Positions 30,350 to 38,662 of a stretch of 64,000 nt of DNA are shown here, piece by piece. Made by a program: the position numbers and the translations under genes. The notes under the pieces were generated by a model, which was given only the letters and a program-made list of their open reading frames with translations, was not told the origin of the DNA and did not search any database. Source of the DNA: Pyrofollis japonicus. GTDB lineage: Archaea > Thermoproteota > Thermoprotei_A > Sulfolobales > Pyrodictiaceae. The stretch covers positions 1,417,126-1,481,125 of the forward strand of contig NZ_AP028634.1 in the NCBI RefSeq assembly GCF_033097485.1. Direction: 5' to 3'. The first letter of the stretch is position 1, and each line of letters begins with the position of its first letter.

Positions 30350-30928
30350 GTGGCCGCTATAGACACACCTCAGCACTACATACCACTTGGCGGGAATCCT
30401 GGCAGCATTAATTTGTCATATCTTCGACGCATAGGAAACGTGTCTATACTCTTCCAGGATAATACTCGTACAGGGGAAGTAGGTCTATCAGGCACTAGTA
30501 CTCACCACATCATATCTGGCTCAGTTATCGTAATCCTTGTTGTTGCACTTGTTGCTGCAATTGTAATATACCTCGTAGTAGCGAGATATGGGTTCCGACA
30601 AAACTTTACAAGGCCATCAACAGCTGCACAGGTATTTCTATCCGACGTGCCTAGGCCGATATATTTCTATGAAGCAGGCAAGAAGAGGCTGCGTGCTCTT
30701 TTCGAAACAGTACGTGACTGCGTGAAGAACAATCCAAATTACAACGAAGGCTTGACAGTTACGGAGATAGCCAAGCTTTTCGACAAGAGAGGCCTTCTAT
30801 CAAAATTTGCTACAATATATAACGAGACAGTGTTTTCGCCCATAGTTCCTGACGACAAGGTTATCGAGGAGGCTGAGCAGATTGTGGATACCTGGAAGAA
30901 CTACTCTATTGCTGATATCAATTCTTAG
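30350..30928 (+). CDS. DUF4129-like single-pass membrane protein
   Basis: The first gene of the MoxR cluster. The open frame extends back into tRNA-Ala, so I choose GTG 30350 with GGTG upstream, giving 192 residues. An extracellular N-terminal part of about 55 residues is followed by one membrane helix (SGSVIVILVVALVAAIVIYLVV) and a cytoplasmic part with YNEGLTVTEIAKLF and LFETVRDCV, resembling the DUF4129 domain often found with MoxR and DUF58 proteins. The role is unknown. The next gene overlaps it by 47 bp. Confidence 0.6.
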   Translation: MAAIDTPQHYIPLGGNPGSINLSYLRRIGNVSILFQDNTRTGEVGLSGTSTHHIISGSVIVILVVALVAAIVIYLVVARYGFRQNFTRPSTAAQVFLSDVPRPIYFYEAGKKRLRALFETVRDCVKNNPNYNEGLTVTEIAKLFDKRGLLSKFATIYNETVFSPIVPDDKVIEEAEQIVDTWKNYSIADINS

Positions 30929-31898
30929 TGCTCTATACCTTTCAATAGCTACAGCTAATATCTATACGTACCAGGGTTCAGTATACTCCACGAGCCCTGA
31001 TAACATATACTTGACTGGAACTAGCGACTTCTACTCAATGCTGGCCAGAATGGGTCTGAGAGCTAGTCTTGGCTCCCCATTCGACTTGGTATCATTATCA
31101 AGCTCACATAACAGAATATTATACGTTGTGATTGGGCCCGAGAAGCCTTTTAGCGATGAAGAAATTGACGCTATCGCCCAGATAGTTAGGAGCGGTAAGG
31201 CTGTGCTTCTAGTAGCTGACGAGGTCGGTGTTTCTAATAACTTGTTGGAGAACATTGTAGGCGTTCGCGTATCGGGCAAGATGCTTAGGAGCAATATTAC
31301 TTCGAGCGGCTATATAGTCCCAATACTGTGTCTTAATAACGTTATATTATCTACCAAGGTTTCATGGATAACTGGTTTATCACACAATACTAGCGTTTTC
31401 TGCTGGGCAGAGCCCCGTCCAGGGAAGCGGTTTCCAGTAGGAACAGTTACTAGAGTTGGAAGCGGCTATGCCATAGTTATTAGCGACTCAAGCATCTTTT
31501 CCAACTTTGAGATGAATGGCTTAGAGCCCTTTATCCCAACTAAGAAAATTGTTGCCAAGCTTGTAAGTGAAATAATTAACAAATACGGCATAGACTATGT
31601 CATAGTAGATGATGAGCATTATAGCAAGAATGCCGTGCTATCTTTGTCTGCAGGCGCACGGAAAGCATTGGCAGCTTTTGCATCAATATCTAACGCGCTA
31701 TCCAGCTTTACGAAGGAGAACATTATTGCCGAAATTATAGCACTATTCCTATTGCCGCTCATATTGTCCATAGCATTTGCAGGTATACCACCGAGGACAA
31801 GGAATAAGGAAAAACCCGTCATAACACTTGATGAACTTTCTAGAGAACTCTCAAAAGCGCTAAGTCATCATAGAGCAGGAAACAAGGATAAGAGATAA
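30882..31898 (+). CDS. DUF4350-like membrane-anchored protein
   Basis: A 338-residue protein with an N-terminal helix (TLLLISILSALYLSIATA), a long outer domain resembling DUF4350 (a GATase1-like fold with YVVIGPEKPFSDEEIDAI and a GSGYAIVISDSSIFSN strand-turn), and a C-terminal helix (IIALFLLPLILSIAFAGI) with a charged cytoplasmic tail. It probably binds a ligand or protein on the outside. The start is TTG 30882 with GGAGG nine bases upstream, inside the previous gene, so translation is coupled. Confidence 0.65.
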   Translation: MWIPGRTTLLLISILSALYLSIATANIYTYQGSVYSTSPDNIYLTGTSDFYSMLARMGLRASLGSPFDLVSLSSSHNRILYVVIGPEKPFSDEEIDAIAQIVRSGKAVLLVADEVGVSNNLLENIVGVRVSGKMLRSNITSSGYIVPILCLNNVILSTKVSWITGLSHNTSVFCWAEPRPGKRFPVGTVTRVGSGYAIVISDSSIFSNFEMNGLEPFIPTKKIVAKLVSEIINKYGIDYVIVDDEHYSKNAVLSLSAGARKALAAFASISNALSSFTKENIIAEIIALFLLPLILSIAFAGIPPRTRNKEKPVITLDELSRELSKALSHHRAGNKDKR

Positions 31899-31938
31899 TA
31901 GCTAACTATGCACGGCGATAAGTAGGGCACGTAACGAG

Positions 31939-32850
31939 TTGAGCGTCTTTTCCAAGATCGTTGACGAAGTGTCTAAGGTAATTGTTGGAAAACGTTCAGA
32001 AATAGAATACATCGTCGCAACTATTCTTGCTGGCGGCCATGTTCTCCTAGAAGGTGTTCCGGGAGTAGCAAAAACAACCATAGCTAAGGCGATCGCGTCT
32101 GCCATGGCTCTAGAATTCAAGCGTATACAGTTTACGCCGGATCTTCTCCCGAGCGACATAATCGGTACCTATGTCTACCGTAATGGGAGATTTGAGTTCG
32201 AGAAAGGCCCGATATTTGCAGACCTAGTTCTCGTTGACGAGATTAACCGTGCTAGCCCGAAGACTCAGGCAGCGCTTCTAGAAGCCATGCAGGAGAGACA
32301 AGTAACAGTTTGGGGGAATACCTTCAAGCTTTCACCGGTATTTATTGTTATAGCTACAATGAACCCTGTAGAATTCGAAGGAGTATATCCATTAAGTGAA
32401 GCACAAGTAGATAGGTTTATGTCAAAAATCATTATAGGTCTTCCTTCACGTGATGAGCTTGTTGATATTCTTGCAAGGCTGCGCCGGATCGAGGAGTGGC
32501 CCGTTAAGCCGGTTATAACTAGAGACGAGCTAGTAAAAGCGAGAGAAGAGATATGGAATATCTATGTCGATAAGAACATATTGTACTATGTTGCCTCGAT
32601 TGTTGAAGCTACGCATAAGAGCCCGTATGTGCGTCTTGGTGCATCGCCTAGAGCTGCGATTTCAATGGTCCAAGTGGCTAGGGGACTTGCATATATAGAT
32701 GGAGTTCGCCATGTAACAGCTGACCATGTTAAGAAAGCTGCTTGGCCGGCTCTAAGGCATCGTATAATTCTCAAACCTGAAGCAAAGCTCTCCGGCATAA
32801 CGCCGGAAAAGATAATTGAGGAAGTACTAGCAACTATCCCGCCGCCATGA
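31939..32850 (+). CDS. MoxR-family AAA+ ATPase
   Basis: A 303-residue AAA+ chaperone-like ATPase. Walker A is [15 protein letters not shown] (about residues 36-50), Walker [11 protein letters not shown], sensor 1 [12 protein letters not shown], and the arginine-finger region [11 protein letters not shown]. The lid domain follows with [16 protein letters not shown]. MoxR proteins remodel partners carrying VWA or DUF58 domains, which the next gene supplies. The start is TTG 31939, 40 bp after the DUF4350 gene. Confidence 0.93.
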   Translation: MSVFSKIVDEVSKVIVGKRSEIEYIVATILAGGHVLLEGVPGVAKTTIAKAIASAMALEFKRIQFTPDLLPSDIIGTYVYRNGRFEFEKGPIFADLVLVDEINRASPKTQAALLEAMQERQVTVWGNTFKLSPVFIVIATMNPVEFEGVYPLSEAQVDRFMSKIIIGLPSRDELVDILARLRRIEEWPVKPVITRDELVKAREEIWNIYVDKNILYYVASIVEATHKSPYVRLGASPRAAISMVQVARGLAYIDGVRHVTADHVKKAAWPALRHRIILKPEAKLSGITPEKIIEEVLATIPPP

Positions 32851-32892
32851 GCGCTTAAACATACATGACTGTCCCCAACGGTGATGCCATAG

Positions 32893-34164
32893 GTGGACGT
32901 GGCTTCAACTTCTAAAGCAATTGCTATGCTGTATGCAACCGTTTTGCTTTTTGTAGCCGGTTTTCTCGGCGCCTATCCCCTCGTGACTCTTTCCCTGTCA
33001 CTATTCCTTGCATCAATAACGGTGTCGGAATACCTATTAGCAAAGAAGTATCTACATGTTCTTCGCCGCCTTAGCGTTAAGAGGATAGCTAACCCGTCGT
33101 CGGCACCGGAAACATTACCTGTAAGAGTGTTTACAACAATATGCAATGGTTCAAGCGAGGGAATAACCGATATCATTGTTGATGAGGAGAAACCTCCAAG
33201 AACGAAAAGGATTCCGAGCTCAACAGGATTCATAGTGGATGTTCCGCCTTCATCATGCACCAGCTATGCCTATGGCTTGACCGGTGCTCCAGGCCTTGCA
33301 GTCTCGCGAAGAGTGGTGCTGGAGAAATATTCTCCCTTAGGCCTATTTGTAGCTATTACTGAAAGAGAGGAAATCCTGACCATCCGCTATTACCCGTTAT
33401 TCGCCTCGGTAACTCAGTCAATATATTCTGGCGAATCGCTCGGACTCCAAGAAATTTATTCGAGGCGTATCAAGGGTGTAGGCACAGAGTTCTACAGTAT
33501 AAGGGAATACGTTCCAGGCGACGATCCACGCAGAATCGTTTGGGCAGCCGTAGCTCGTACAGGAAAACTCATGGTTCGAGAAGATTTAGCAGAGCTGCGC
33601 CTCCGAATACATGTATTCGTAGACGTGTCTAGGCCCATGTGGGTCGGCGAGCCCGGCAAATCACCAGGCGACGAGGCACTAAGACTTGCATCATCACTGG
33701 CAGATAATGCTAGGCGTGCTGGAGGACTCCTCGGCTATACGTTCTTCTCGGGCGAGGTATGGTTTAACCGATATCCTGGAAACGCTAGCGAGGTCTTTAC
33801 AGAACTCTATAACAGGACCTCCATGGTTGATCCCTACATTGCTACGCCTCGAAGAAGCCTGCGACGGGCTCTCGAAGAAGCCTCGATTGCTGCAGAGCAT
33901 ATGCCCTTGATAATAATTACTGGTCCAGGAATATCTATCAATTCTGACGACATTGCAGAAATTGCTCGTAATCGCCTCGCGCCAACAGTCATAATTTATC
34001 TTAAGCCTCCAGAAAGTATTGAAGCCATAGAGGCTGAGGCAAAGAGTTTACGAAACAAGTTCTCCAATATCCCAGGCGCCTTATTTATAGACGCCAAATC
34101 GCTTGGAGAGGCGCTCGAGGCGTTACGAATATACGCATGGAGGATTGCCAGATATGCGGCTTAG
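32893..34164 (+). CDS. DUF58-domain protein with VWA-like fold
   Basis: A 423-residue membrane protein: two N-terminal helices (about residues 7-50), a beta-rich middle, and the DUF58 signature EFYSIREYVPGDDPRRIVWAA (key residues about 197-215), followed by TGKLMVREDLAE. The end folds like a VWA domain (HVFVDVSRPMW holds a MIDAS-like Asp-x-Ser). It is the expected partner of the MoxR ATPase. The start is GTG 32893, or GTG 32899. It overlaps the next gene by 11 bp. Confidence 0.88.
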   Translation: MDVASTSKAIAMLYATVLLFVAGFLGAYPLVTLSLSLFLASITVSEYLLAKKYLHVLRRLSVKRIANPSSAPETLPVRVFTTICNGSSEGITDIIVDEEKPPRTKRIPSSTGFIVDVPPSSCTSYAYGLTGAPGLAVSRRVVLEKYSPLGLFVAITEREEILTIRYYPLFASVTQSIYSGESLGLQEIYSRRIKGVGTEFYSIREYVPGDDPRRIVWAAVARTGKLMVREDLAELRLRIHVFVDVSRPMWVGEPGKSPGDEALRLASSLADNARRAGGLLGYTFFSGEVWFNRYPGNASEVFTELYNRTSMVDPYIATPRRSLRRALEEASIAAEHMPLIIITGPGISINSDDIAEIARNRLAPTVIIYLKPPESIEAIEAEAKSLRNKFSNIPGALFIDAKSLGEALEALRIYAWRIARYAA

Positions 34165-34888
34165 ACTTGCCACAGTGATTTCACTTATCTTAGCAATTGC
34201 GTCGCTCATACTCCTCGCGGCCAATGCTGAAGACATCAAGGCATCCTCGAGGCTTCTTGGATTAGCCTTTAGTATCGCAGCCATCGCGTCATCGTTTAGC
34301 ATGAGCTGGTTTTCGCTCATGTTATCGCTAACATCAATTACAATAGTATTAGTTGAGACTAGTTCCCTTATTTCCCTCGCCATACTTGTTTATGGCGTAG
34401 TTGTACTGGTTTTCCTTAACGAGCCGTTTATAAATACTCGCGAATCCAAACACGTTGTTCCAGCCGTGCTTTTTGTGTTGATCGGAGCAGCACTGGCATC
34501 TTTATTTAGCGCTGAAATAGTCCATATCGGTATCAGGGAAATCGCTGTTTTTGGGAGCTCAAGCGCCGGGCTTGTTCTCATATACTTGTATTTTATGCTG
34601 CTGACGATTTATCTTACAGGTTGTTATTATTCTTCGGAACGAATACTTCCAAGGATAACTAAGAATATTTATCATATCATTAGTCCGAGCTACGGCTTTA
34701 AACTGGCGCTATATGGTGCTAGTTTTGCGCCGTCGGTAGTGTTCAAGGACCCATTATATGCTGTCGCAACCTTGGTAGCCATCTTGGTGAAAACTCTAAT
34801 CCCTATCCCTTCACGTCTAAGGTTTATGGATGTAATTGTTTATAGTGTTTCATATGCTTTCGTAATAGTATTGCTAGGCTATAGGTGA
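34154..34888 (+). CDS. Polytopic membrane protein of the MoxR cluster
   Basis: A 244-residue hydrophobic protein with about eight predicted helices and almost no soluble parts. I do not recognise a family. ATG 34154 (MRLRLATVISL) inside the last codons of the DUF58 gene is the best start. Its position suggests it is the membrane core or regulator of the MoxR-DUF58 assembly. Confidence 0.75.
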   Translation: MRLRLATVISLILAIASLILLAANAEDIKASSRLLGLAFSIAAIASSFSMSWFSLMLSLTSITIVLVETSSLISLAILVYGVVVLVFLNEPFINTRESKHVVPAVLFVLIGAALASLFSAEIVHIGIREIAVFGSSSAGLVLIYLYFMLLTIYLTGCYYSSERILPRITKNIYHIISPSYGFKLALYGASFAPSVVFKDPLYAVATLVAILVKTLIPIPSRLRFMDVIVYSVSYAFVIVLLGYR

Positions 34889-34896
34889 TTAAGGGA

Positions 34897-35055
34897 ATGA
34901 AGAGGGATTTGAAGAAATTGGTTCTGCTTGTATCAGGTATACTATTCTTTGCTTCTAGTATATACTTGTTACACGTAGGAGATATTGCATCAGCAATTTT
35001 AGCTGTAGGTATAGGCTATATGCTTACTGGACTCGGCGTAGAAGGAGAGTCATGA
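34897..35055 (+). CDS. Small two-helix membrane protein (52 aa)
   Basis: A 52-residue open frame starting MKRDLKKLVL with two hydrophobic segments (about 8-26 and 31-46) separated by HVGD, ending GVEGES. ATG 34897 lies eight bases after the previous stop, with AAGGGA upstream. Spacing and strand indicate it is the last gene of the MoxR cluster. No family is recognised; it could equally be a chance hydrophobic frame. Confidence 0.55.
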   Translation: MKRDLKKLVLLVSGILFFASSIYLLHVGDIASAILAVGIGYMLTGLGVEGES

Positions 35056-35156
35056 GGAGCAGTCTGCCGGACAGCTGATATCCCCGATAAATATAGGGCA
35101 ACGTGATGATAGAGGCCGCGAACCGATAAATAATGCTCTTCTAAACCAGCATATTA

Positions 35157-35351
35157 TCAGATTATTGAAAACGTTAAAACTATTGCTATAAGAGCAATCG
35201 TTGATATTAACACATGTATAGGCTTAAGCTTAATGACTGCTTCTTCCTCACTGAACGCTAGGAGTCCGGCTGCTGTAAACACGGTAGGTGAGGTATCTTT
35301 CGCCTTCTCTTCCTTACCGGACGGCTTAGTGCGTCGCCTGCTCTTAGGCAT
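35157..35351 (-). CDS. secG: Preprotein translocase Sec61-beta subunit
   Basis: The archaeal Sec61-beta protein: a basic, unordered start (MPKSRRRTKPSGKEEK), the conserved TAAGLLAFSEEEAVIKLKP junction, and one membrane helix (HVLISTIALIAIVLTFSII). It is the peripheral subunit of the SecY channel. Length (64) is normal. ATG 35351 follows GCTGGGG. It stands alone, convergent with the MoxR cluster. Confidence 0.9.
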   Translation of the reverse strand: MPKSRRRTKPSGKEEKAKDTSPTVFTAAGLLAFSEEEAVIKLKPIHVLISTIALIAIVLTFSII

Positions 35352-35817
35352 AGTATCCCCAGCTCAGAAAACACTTCCTAGTCGGCTAAAAACACCTTCC
35401 TCTCCTAAGCACTCCTACGCTGCTCCCACTCCACAGGAAAGCTAGGGGTCCAGAAGCAAATACTTAATATGATTTTCTAACAAGTATACGTATTATTAAG
35501 AGAGACACCCCTTGTCTTCTCTTGGAGCAATACTGTCTTCTACATTACTCTAAAGGTGTTGCTAAAGGTATTGAAAATAATAGTTTATACAAACAATTAT
35601 TAGAGTTTAATTTAATGCAATAGCACTAGCTCATTATACTTCCTTATTTTGCCTTGCACTAAAGTTAAGCATAGATTCCACTTGAAAACTTAGGGTGCCC
35701 TGGCTTTCTTCCGGTAAACATGTCCAGAAACGCAGAAGTTAATTCTTTCCCACAATTGTGGGCTCCAGGAGAAACTGAGGGGTCAGTTACAGTTTAGTAA
35801 AGGCATGTAGTAAGCAA
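35352..35817. other. Gene-free AT-rich interval
   Basis: I see no gene or RNA here. The only regular element is a perfect 14-bp palindrome, CCCACAATTGTGGG, at 35749-35762, about 55 bp after the tiaS stop and 400 bp upstream of secG. It may be an operator or a terminator hairpin. Confidence 0.4.
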
Positions 35818-37071
35818 TTAGCTGTACTGAAGTCTTTCCGGCAATACATCGTCATTAGTTCTAGGGAAAACAATTGACGAGGATGTGTACATTACGTGTT
35901 TGCGCTCTAAAGGCCTCATTAGGTGGTGAAATGCATGATACGGCGGCTTAACGGTGACGGGAAATCGTTGAGAACATGCATATGCATCAATGCATTCTCT
36001 AAGAATCATGATCTCAGCATTAAGGGTTACTCGGCCAGCGTGAGGCTTTACTTGTCCTCCGATAGTTACCTTAAATCTACTTGCAGCACGGTAAGCAAAG
36101 TGTCTGAGCCAGCCTGTTTCTCGATAGAATGCGACACTTATACATCCTGTATTGTCGCATAGCTCTCCTATTAAGTGACCTCCGCTAATCCAGTATGCCT
36201 TCCTTAATATTCCTGTTACAAGAGGATTATCGTACGGATGTATATCTTCAACCATTTTTTCTCTGAGGTGCGCATCTGTTGCTTGATTACTTCTATGTAG
36301 GATCCAGTGCGAAGGATCTTCTCCTGGATCAATTATTTCTAAAGCCTTTTTGAGAACAAGTGGATCGTCGCCGCGCACCGCGTAGAGAACAGGGTCATAA
36401 CCGTGTGGTGCTATTAGTGGCTTGTTTATTGTGTAGTCATAGTTCATGAATGTTAGAGGCTTTGTTCGTATATCGAACTCCACAACGCTTTGGGGGTCTA
36501 TTCTTCGGGGTTTTGACCAGTTTTCGATCTTTCTGTAAACTGTTAGCTCAAAGGTATAGTCGTCTAGCGTCATTCCAAGGGCTGCTGTTGCTCCTATTAT
36601 CCCCCTATTAGTATCTCCCGTGATGCTTAATATTCTCCCGTCACTGCTCGCTCTAGTCTCCCTAATGCATTCATGGGCGATGTCAAGTGGTAATGCTTCG
36701 TGGACTGCCCTGTGGTAAAGCTGTGTAAGACACTTGGGCCTGACCTCGTCCAAGTATTGACTCATATCATCGATACTAAATAGAATTGATACATAGGAAG
36801 CCTTTGGGCTTATGTTATACGCTTTTCCAAGGTCATGCAATATCCTTATAATATCCTTTGCATCGTTAAGCCCGTCAACATAGATGTGTAGTGCTATAGC
36901 TCCGTTTCCACGTGTTTTCCAGGGCACAGCAGGGTTGAGCCTTACGAGCCACGGATAATCTGCTAAGATGTAACCATTCCTTGAGATAATGTAGGCTAGT
37001 ATTGAGGAAAAATGTGTGGTGCACCCAGCAAAGGCGGTATCAAAACTATCTATTCCTATGGCCAGTATCAA
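35818..37071 (-). CDS. tiaS: tRNA-Ile2 agmatidine synthetase TiaS, variant
   Basis: TiaS attaches agmatine to C34 of the CAU-anticodon isoleucine tRNA so that it reads AUA. The protein shows PWLVRLNPAVPWKTRGNGA (about 40-58), IIGATAALGM, and an OB-type domain (GHLIGELCDNTGCISV), and ends with HAFHHLMRPLERKHV. Two differences stand out: the nucleotide-binding start reads GIDSFDTAFAGCTT instead of GIDDTDS, and the C-terminal zinc ribbon with two CxxC pairs seems to be absent. The length of 417 is near normal. The start is TTG 37071, 22 bp after the RAM-domain gene. Confidence 0.85.
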   Translation of the reverse strand: MILAIGIDSFDTAFAGCTTHFSSILAYIISRNGYILADYPWLVRLNPAVPWKTRGNGAIALHIYVDGLNDAKDIIRILHDLGKAYNISPKASYVSILFSIDDMSQYLDEVRPKCLTQLYHRAVHEALPLDIAHECIRETRASSDGRILSITGDTNRGIIGATAALGMTLDDYTFELTVYRKIENWSKPRRIDPQSVVEFDIRTKPLTFMNYDYTINKPLIAPHGYDPVLYAVRGDDPLVLKKALEIIDPGEDPSHWILHRSNQATDAHLREKMVEDIHPYDNPLVTGILRKAYWISGGHLIGELCDNTGCISVAFYRETGWLRHFAYRAASRFKVTIGGQVKPHAGRVTLNAEIMILRECIDAYACSQRFPVTVKPPYHAFHHLMRPLERKHVMYTSSSIVFPRTNDDVLPERLQYS

Positions 37072-37093
37072 GGCATTCCCGGGTTATTGCTGT

Positions 37094-37339
37094 TTACTTC
37101 CTTTCATGATCTTTTACAACTATCATTGTTAGCGTGGATCTAACCTTTCCGTGACTCCTTATACTATTATAAATTATGTTTCTCAGCTTGTTCATATCAT
37201 CGCTTTCTACTATTGCTATTATGTCGTAGAGCCCGTATACCATGTAGACAGCCTTTATCTCGGGAATAGTCTTGAGTTTTTCGAATACTTCTTCATCTGC
37301 ACCTATTTCGGTATTTATTAAGACTATCGCTTTGGGCAT
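37094..37339 (-). CDS. Stand-alone Lrp/AsnC effector (RAM) domain
   Basis: An 81-residue protein that is only the ligand-binding domain of Lrp/AsnC regulators, with no DNA-binding part: KAIVLINTEIGADEEVFEKL, VYMVYGLYDIIAIVES and the final beta strand STLTMIVVKD. Such proteins bind amino acids and may modulate full-length Lrp regulators. ATG 37339 follows GGTG by five bases and is preferred over GTG 37348. It is probably co-transcribed with tiaS. Confidence 0.88.
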   Translation of the reverse strand: MPKAIVLINTEIGADEEVFEKLKTIPEIKAVYMVYGLYDIIAIVESDDMNKLRNIIYNSIRSHGKVRSTLTMIVVKDHERK

Positions 37340-37503
37340 AAGACGCACCCTTGCACTACTAGAGTGGGTTCAGGATAGTACTCCATGTTAGCTAAGAGTT
37401 GTTGAGGATAATAAAAATGTGGCGACACCCGTTAAACAAACAGAGAGGAACTCCTCGGACACAGGGACGTTAATTGCATCCTGGTAGCTGAGAGGCTGAT
37501 GAG

Positions 37504-38085
37504 ATGGTAAGGCTTTACGCTATTTACTATCGCCACGATAATCCACATTACAATACTGTTGTAAAGCTAGCCAAGACTGGTATAGTAAGCTTAGTTAGGA
37601 AGCCGCTGCCCGGTACCCTGCTTCTCGACCCGCTATCGCCTATACCGGTATCCAGAATGGATAAAGGAATTATCGAGCAGCGAGGCATTACAGTAATAGA
37701 CACGTCTTGGAGAAAATTTACCAACATATTGAAGCGTTTTAGAGGCGTTAGAAGAAGGTTGCCACTCCTCCTTGCCGCGAATCCAGTGAACTATGGGAAG
37801 CCATATCTGCTCAGCAGCGCAGAAGCGTTAGCAGCATCGCTAATAATTGCGGGGTTCGAGAAGGAAGCAGATAATCTGCTATCTAGGTTCAAATGGGGAG
37901 AAGAATTTATGAAAATAAATAAGAGGTACCTTGAAAGATACGTGGCAGCAACGACATCGGCTCAAGTAATTCAGGAAGAGTGCAACATAATTAGTGAACT
38001 AGCGCAAATAGAGGAATGCAATACGGAGGTCTTGGAAAGAATTATCGGAAACATATTGCTTCAATATGTTGAGAAAGGAAAGTAG
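37504..38085 (+). CDS. tsr3: 16S rRNA aminocarboxypropyltransferase Tsr3
   Basis: Tsr3 transfers the aminocarboxypropyl group of SAM to a modified uridine in the decoding region of small-subunit rRNA. Family signatures are LLDPLSPIPVSRMD, ITVIDTSWRKF, RRLPLLLAANPVNYGKPY and SSAEALAAS, plus FKWGEEFMKIN. The length of 193 is normal. ATG 37504 follows GAGAGG. It precedes tRNA-Leu on the same strand with about 70 bp between. Confidence 0.92.
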   Translation: MVRLYAIYYRHDNPHYNTVVKLAKTGIVSLVRKPLPGTLLLDPLSPIPVSRMDKGIIEQRGITVIDTSWRKFTNILKRFRGVRRRLPLLLAANPVNYGKPYLLSSAEALAASLIIAGFEKEADNLLSRFKWGEEFMKINKRYLERYVAATTSAQVIQEECNIISELAQIEECNTEVLERIIGNILLQYVEKGK

Positions 38086-38100
38086 AGAGTAACGACAAAA

Positions 38101-38109
38101 TTATATTTA
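38101..38109 (+). promoter_or_regulatory. TATA box for tRNA-Leu
   Basis: TTATATTTA, predicting a start near 38131. The 28-base leader contains a small hairpin (CTGG at 38137-38140 with CCAG at 38153-38156). Confidence 0.55.
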
Positions 38110-38158
38110 GCCCAGAATTACTATGGTCGAATATCACTGGAGGGTCGCAGCCCCAGGT

Positions 38159-38246
38159 GCGGGGGTGCCCGAGCCAGGTCAAAGGGGGCGGGCTGAGGAC
38201 CCGCTGGCGTAGGCCTGCGTGGGTTCAAATCCCACCCCCCGCACCA
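38159..38246 (+). tRNA. tRNA-Leu (GAG)
   Basis: A class II tRNA with a long variable arm. Acceptor arms GCGGGGG (38159-38165) and CCCCCGC (38236-38242), discriminator A and encoded CCA. The anticodon arm GCGGG-CTGAGGA-CCCGC shows GAG; the variable arm follows (TGGCGTAGGCCTGCG). No intron. Confidence 0.96.
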
Positions 38247-38283
38247 TAGTCTTTCTCCGCTATCATTCCTCGTGAACACATTG

Positions 38284-38643
38284 TCATCTCGTAATGCTTG
38301 AAAGGAGCTTTGCGACATCGTCGGCTATTCTCTCTACCATCTCTATATCTCTTGTTTCTTCTAGGAGATCGTATAGGGTCAGCCATAGTGTTTCGGCTAT
38401 GTATTTCAGTATTTTTTGCCTTGTCTCTTCATCTATTCTAGCTATGAGTAGGCATATTGACCTAGTGCTTGGCGATAATGTGTCGTGGATATATCTTGAA
38501 ACGGCTGGCGGGCTCACGTTCATTAGTTCTGCGACATCTTTTACAGCATATCCATTGTTTAGCGCTATTTCAATTATTGTTTTTCTCGAATTCTTGTCGA
38601 GGAATTCCACAGCTTTACATATATTCTCTGAAAGTGCTATCAC
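38284..38643 (-). CDS. Helix-turn-helix transcriptional regulator (small)
   Basis: A 119-residue protein with an N-terminal HTH at about 22-50 (IIEIALNNGYAVKDVAELMN then SPPAVSRYI), followed by a helical domain that may dimerise or sense a ligand. Family not identified beyond HTH. GTG 38643 follows GGGAG. It is the third gene of an operon after the CCA enzyme and the COG2112 kinase; 19 bp separate it from the kinase. Confidence 0.75.
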   Translation of the reverse strand: MIALSENICKAVEFLDKNSRKTIIEIALNNGYAVKDVAELMNVSPPAVSRYIHDTLSPSTRSICLLIARIDEETRQKILKYIAETLWLTLYDLLEETRDIEMVERIADDVAKLLSSITR

Positions 38644-38662
38644 GGCTCCCTACCTTGCCTTG

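Noticed and set aside
37480-37512. CTGA followed by CTGATGA upstream of tsr3
   Set aside because: It resembles D'-C', but no outer C or D boxes exist, and it overlaps the tsr3 ribosome site.
38121-38318. Minus-strand frame across tRNA-Leu
   Set aside because: It is antisense to the tRNA and has no ribosome site or homology.
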